From: Calliphora vicina
Taxonomy: Eukaryota > Arthropoda > Insecta > Diptera > Calliphoridae
NCBI RefSeq assembly: GCF_958450345.1
Contig: NC_088783.1
Span: forward strand, 12,961,701 to 13,025,700
DNA length: 64,000 bases
Direction of reading: 5' to 3'
Shown piece after piece: positions 60,026 through 64,000 of the stretch (the first letter of the stretch is position 1; every line of letters starts with the position of its first letter). The notes under the pieces are model-generated. The model did no database searches, was not told where the DNA came from, and saw nothing but the letters and a program-made list of their open reading frames with translations. The position numbers and the translations under genes are program-made.

Positions 60026-60790
60026 AACTCTTTCTGGTTTAGTGATCACTTTTCTAACCACCTTTAACCCTCCGTCATGCACATGTTCCGATAGTCACGT
60101 ACGTAGCGCATGTATCTGGCCAGATACACTATGTATTTCAGTACATTTATATGAAAAAATGCTATTTTAGTGATAATATTACATTGTTATATTGTTATCA
60201 CGCCAGGCAGATATATATTTTCTATTTTTTTTGTTGTTCTTAGTGCATCCGAAACCACCTACCCGTGCAAAAAAATGAAAAATAAAACAAGAAAAATTTA
60301 ATTTTTGTGTTTAATTTCAAAAAAATAGTTGTTTATTTCAATTAAATTTAGTAGTTATAAAGTAAGTTTTAATTAATTCTAAATTAAAAAATTCTTACAC
60401 AGCTTACCTGAAGCTGTGTACTACAAAAAAAACTAAAAAAAAATAAAAAATATCACTAAAGTACAGTACTCTTCTTACAAAATGTGTGTATATCTTGCCA
60501 GATACATGCGCTACGTATACGATGTATAGATGAAAAAATCCACATAAATTTTGTTTGTTGTTTTTTTTTAATGTGCTTTTTCATAAAACGATACCTAACA
60601 ATATTTGTAGAGGGTACCTGGAGACTCAAACCCCTAGCCAAATTGGAAATATATTTAAATCACAGTTAAATTCGTAAAATATCTGGCCAGATACATGTGC
60701 ATGACGGAGGGTTAAACAATTTTTAATGACATCTATTGGCATTTTGATAAACAATTAAATCTTTTTAAATCATAGTTTAAGTTTTTTTTT
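60026..60790 (+). repeat. Interspersed repeat R3, copy 3, split by an insertion
   Basis: 60026-60067 and 60716-60790 together match the R3 repeat at 19346-19480. The gap is exactly the TTAA-flanked element at 60068-60711. Confidence 0.8.
60068..60711. mobile_element. piggyBac-type nonautonomous element (TTAA insertion)
   Basis: 644 bp, flanked by TTAA at 60064-60067 and 60712-60715. The terminal inverted repeats are 19 bp and perfect, beginning CCCTCCGTCATGCACATG. A subterminal palindrome TATCTGGCCAGATA occurs near both ends (about 60113 and 60680), and a variant lies near 60491. TTAA duplication and CCC-starting ends are the hallmark of the piggyBac superfamily. No transposase is present. 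The uninterrupted R3 copies elsewhere show a TTTAAAACA site at the equivalent position. Confidence 0.9.
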
Positions 60791-60860
60791 TAAATAATGT
60801 AAGTAATAGGGTGGTTAGATTACACAATGCAACACAAAAGACCAAAAAAATACCCAGTTT

Positions 60861-62180
60861 TGGGGCCTCGGGGTAATTTTTGCAAAAAAAAGTGATCATT
60901 TTCTCAGGCTCATATCTTGCAAACAGTTTGGAATTTTGATTTACTCTCTGAGGCAAAGTTGTAACCTCATGACCTCATGGTCATTTTCATGACCAAACTC
61001 GCAAAAAAATATAAAAAAATCGACTTTTTACCTTTTTTCCCTTGTTCAGGTCCATAGGTAGCAAGCCGTTCAAAATTCATGAAAACAATAACTTTCTAGA
61101 ACATATGAACTTCATAGGAGTGATTCTTAACACCGTTTAGGTAAATCAATATAAGTTAGTTAGAAAAAACTTAATGCATTAAGTGTTTTGGGTAGGGTTC
61201 CACGCGGGAAGAATATCTATTGAATTCCCTGGAATATTTTTTTGTTAATTTTCGGGAAATATTTGTCGGGAATTTCTTCATAAGTTTTTTCTAAAAGTTA
61301 CAATTTTCAGATTCATTTCGATGGCCAAATTTGTTGCTAATTGAATCATTCTATTATATCCATAGATTTTTTCGGTTCTAGCAACAGATATTCAGTTGGC
61401 AAAGAAGTATTACAGTTGAAATAACCAAATTTTTTTCACGTAACTCAAACCACAGCAGAAAAATTTGTTTATTAAGAATGAATCTAATTTAAAGTTTATG
61501 CTCTTAAAGGAATTATTAAGATGCCTAACATTACAACTTTTAGGGATTTTCAATGAATATTATTCATATTTAAAGAAAATAATAACAATAATAGTGGTTC
61601 AAATTTGTTTATCTACAATCAGATATGAAAAATGTTTTATAGATTTAACCTAGTCGAAATTCTTAAGTGAAAATACCGATAAAATGCCACTATTAAATTA
61701 TAAACCCTTATAAAGTCTGGACCAACATTGTACAACCAAATATAGTTAAATTAGACTTCTTTTTAAACCCTGGTACAATTATAAGTCAATTTATTCGAAA
61801 CAAATTTTCTGGTTTTTGTTTTAATTTAGTATTAAAAAATTACCGACAATTCCCGAGAATGAAACGACTTTTCAATTTCCTCCCGGGAAAGAAAAAAGTC
61901 CGGAAAATTAGGAACCCTAGTTTTAGGCCATAAACTATTAAATTATTATAAACTAAAGCATACTTTTAGGCAGCTTTAACAACATTTATTTCGTAATTTT
62001 TTATAGTTTTTTGCGATTTTGAAAAAAACGTCATCTTCAAACGATTTTTTGATTTTATATGTTCACAATTTATGATAAGGGCTACAACTTTGCCTCAGAG
62101 AGTAAATCAAAATTCCAAAATGTTTGCAAGATATGAGCCTGAGAAAATTATCACTTTTTTTCAAAAATTACACCAAGGCT
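60861..62180. mobile_element. Element with ~110-bp terminal inverted repeats, hosting a nested element
   Basis: 60861-60968 (GGGGCCTCGGGGTAATTTTT, CTCAGGCTCATATCTTGC, TTTACTCTCTGAGGCAAAGT) pairs with its reverse complement at 62069-62180 (ACTTTGCCTCAGAGAGTAAA, GCAAGATATGAGCCTGAG). Weaker pairing continues inward (ACTCGCAAAAAAATATAAAAA). The centre is occupied by the TA-flanked element at 61195-61917. No coding capacity recognised. Confidence 0.82.
61195..61917. mobile_element. Nested element with GGGTTCC/GGAACCC ends and TA flanks
   Basis: Both ends read TAGGGTTCC and GGAACCCTA. Subterminal AATTCCCTGGAATATTT and CCCGAGAATGAAACG, CTCCCGGGAAAG are rich in CCCGG-type phrases. Its position inside the larger inverted-repeat element indicates later insertion. 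Confidence 0.6.
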
Positions 62181-62326
62181 CCAAATCTTTGGGGGCCCAT
62201 AAAAAAAGTGCATGACTTTGGGCAAACTGAGAGACACGGGTAATGGTGTCATATATGGACACCATCCATGACTCGAAAAATTATACACAGTGTTAATAAC
62301 CAATGTGACTGAAATAGGATTTATAC

Positions 62327-62441
62327 ACAGCCCAATTATGAATAAAAATTCCCCGGGAGTTTTTTCTCTTTTCCCATTTTTCCTATTCAAATTCAATGGG
62401 AAAAAACTCCCTGGGAGTTTTTCATTCATAATTAGGCTGAT
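62327..62441. mobile_element. 115-bp hairpin MITE
   Basis: Inverted arms CAGCCCAATTATGAATAAAA with CCCCGGGAGTTTTTT, and AAAAAACTCCCTGGGAGTTT with CATTCATAATTAGGCTGA, around a short core (CCTATTCAAATTCAATGGG). No coding capacity. Confidence 0.8.
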
Positions 62442-62510
62442 AATGTATTTATCTACATAATAATATGTTATTTTGTAGGGTTGCCTCGTGTACTCAATGA
62501 ATATTAAATT

Positions 62511-62684
62511 GAAGATATTTTATTAGACAATATACCATCGGATGGGAATGTGTCTGCAGTCTTAAACCCGAGAAGAACAAAATTATTAGCAGCGTTATGT
62601 GATGATGAACCAAAATGGTGAAAACACTGTCGATTCGAAGAGCCGATTGATATAAAAGAATTGGAGAATGTCTCACCTATATAG
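62511..62684 (+). pseudogene. Possible decayed coding fragment of unknown origin
   Basis: The frame at 62511 reads EDILLDNIPSDGNVSAVL and then NPRRTKLLAALCDDEPKW, one in-frame stop, and then FEEPIDIKELENVSPI before a terminal stop. Acid-rich, non-repetitive composition of this kind is unusual in the window and looks like protein sequence. I do not recognise the family; an N-terminal transposase fragment is one possibility. An in-frame stop upstream and one inside argue against a working gene. Confidence 0.3.
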
Positions 62685-62940
62685 ATATTTCGTTTTTTTT
62701 TTGTTCTGAAAAAATAGTCAAAATAATAAGTTTCCATTCAAATTTGTTTATATTCTACGAAAATTTTAAACCCATTAAACATCCTCTAAGGTAACACCTA
62801 TATTTTAGATTAAAACTTTATCTGAATTTTGTGATTCAGATACGATTTGAAAGCTAAATATATTCTAGAAAGCATTTCTGATAGATTTGAGCCTTTAGAA
62901 GTTAAATATTATAAATATAACTAAGCTATTTATAAAACAA

Positions 62941-63539
62941 CTAGCTGAACCCGGTCCGCGTTGCTGGCCCTTATAATAATTCTGTTTTATATTGCATCTC
63001 GATTTAATATACAGTGTCGGACAAAAAAAAACACCGGACTCTCCTGACCTGACAACGCACCCGAAAGACTGAGGTGGCATGATATGCCCTTAAAAAATGA
63101 AACGGATGTATTTAAGGCAAATGGGATATTATATTTATGAATTTATCTTTTTTTTTATTTACTCGGGAGCAAACCACATACAAAACATGAATTTTCCAAA
63201 TGTAAGCCAGCAATAGTCAACGATTGGCCTTATGTTTTGTCGTTGGAAATATGTTGCGGAGAAACATTATCTGTGATCCATCCAACCTTCAATGTTTCAG
63301 TAGCATAATTGAGGCTTGTTCATCGTTCATTACTGTGTCAATCGATTTGTATTTCATTGCTTCGCCAGTCAGTGTCATTAGCGGTATAGTGTAAAAATTT
63401 GATTTTACCACGCCCACAGGCCGAAAATTAAAAATCTGAAGATTCACTGAAAATTTGATAAAAATCGGTCCAGCCATATCTCCGGAACCACGACCCGTTT
63501 TCGCAGTTACAAATTTACACTTCTTTTTATATATAAGAT
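62941..63539 (+). mobile_element. Nonautonomous element with CTAGCTGAACCCGG start and TATATATAAGAT end
   Basis: Starts AACTAGCTGAACCCGGTCCG and ends TTTTTATATATAAGATT. The 3' part contains AAAATCGGTCCAGCCATATC and CGGAACCACGACCCG. I recall similar head and tail motifs on interspersed elements of many arthropods. No protein is encoded here. Its class is uncertain. Confidence 0.55.
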
Positions 63540-64000
63540 TCTTTTGATTTTCAATAGCAAATTACAGGAAAACTTAGCCCAAATATTGATATACTATAAT
63601 ACAAATCCATAAGTTATCTCAAGACTTAAAAAACTTTCATTTCAACTAACTATATCTTTTAGCAATATAAAAATTCTTCTCTTTGCTAAAAGAATCAATA
63701 ATAGCTATCATTTAAAAAAGATTACGAAAATGAATGAATTCCTAAGTTTAATATTAAACACAAAAAAAAAGTTAATGTCACCCGAACACGTTTCATTGGT
63801 TAAGAGACACATGTGTGTCTAAGAAGAAATCTATGTATATAAGCAATTTACTCTATAAAATAAGACCATGAAAATGATGTTGATGATGAATCTACGATAT
63901 GTTTGTATATAAAATAGTAAAAAAAAAGGAAACAAAAAGAAGCTAAGAAATGAATGAATGTATATAAAATATTGTATTTTACGGAACATCTGCATGCCAC
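63540..64000. other. AT-rich intron DNA to the window edge
   Basis: Nothing recognised. Confidence 0.5.

Overview
The window looks like AT-rich, repeat-dense nuclear DNA from a brachyceran fly, probably a calyptrate such as a blow fly or house fly relative. The evidence is one exon with an insect-type nicotinic receptor sequence, and decayed mariner, Jockey-like, Transib-like and piggyBac-like elements of kinds common in fly genomes. The species cannot be fixed from this sequence.

Only one host gene piece can be supported: a 140-bp internal coding exon (13422-13561, + strand) of an insect nicotinic acetylcholine receptor alpha subunit (alpha5/alpha7 class), with clear acceptor and donor sites. 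Everything else is consistent with the flanking introns of that gene: more than 13.4 kb upstream and more than 50.4 kb downstream. No further exon was recognised.

The upstream side holds a complete-looking Tc1/mariner-superfamily transposon (2804-4101) with an intact DD37E-type transposase, perfect 27-bp terminal repeats and a TA duplication. It also holds a 1.24-kb terminal-inverted-repeat element (7698-8941), a decayed hairpin element (about 9950-10258), and a block of three direct copies plus one inverted copy of a ~370-bp repeat ending just before the exon.

The downstream intron is dominated by one 35-bp minisatellite family (core CCACGATTAAGGTACATTTT). It forms five separate arrays (15.1-15.9, 22.2-22.9, 23.7-24.9, 27.1-28.3 and 31.3-32.2 kb), each with its own signature. 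The last two, plus a second repeat family (CTATAGAAAACTTGAACAAG), are the arms of a ~5-kb inverted duplication (27088-32222) around a 1.37-kb spacer. Between and after these lie nested relics. A Jockey-like LINE is split by a 1.6-kb Transib-like element (19869-21466). A decayed Tc/mariner-type transposase is split by a second 0.8-kb Transib-like element (35671-36487). There is also a near-perfect 489-bp palindrome (34038-34526), an N-terminal mariner relic (39040-39508), a piggyBac-type TTAA insertion (60068-60711), several small hairpin elements, and a 3-kb AT-rich array with GTACTTTTT motifs (54.2-57.6 kb).

Functionally the window is one exon of a neuronal ion channel in a very large intronic landscape that has repeatedly received and rearranged mobile DNA. 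The large inverted structures lie in sequence that should be transcribed as part of the receptor pre-mRNA, so they could form long double-stranded RNA. That last point is inference.
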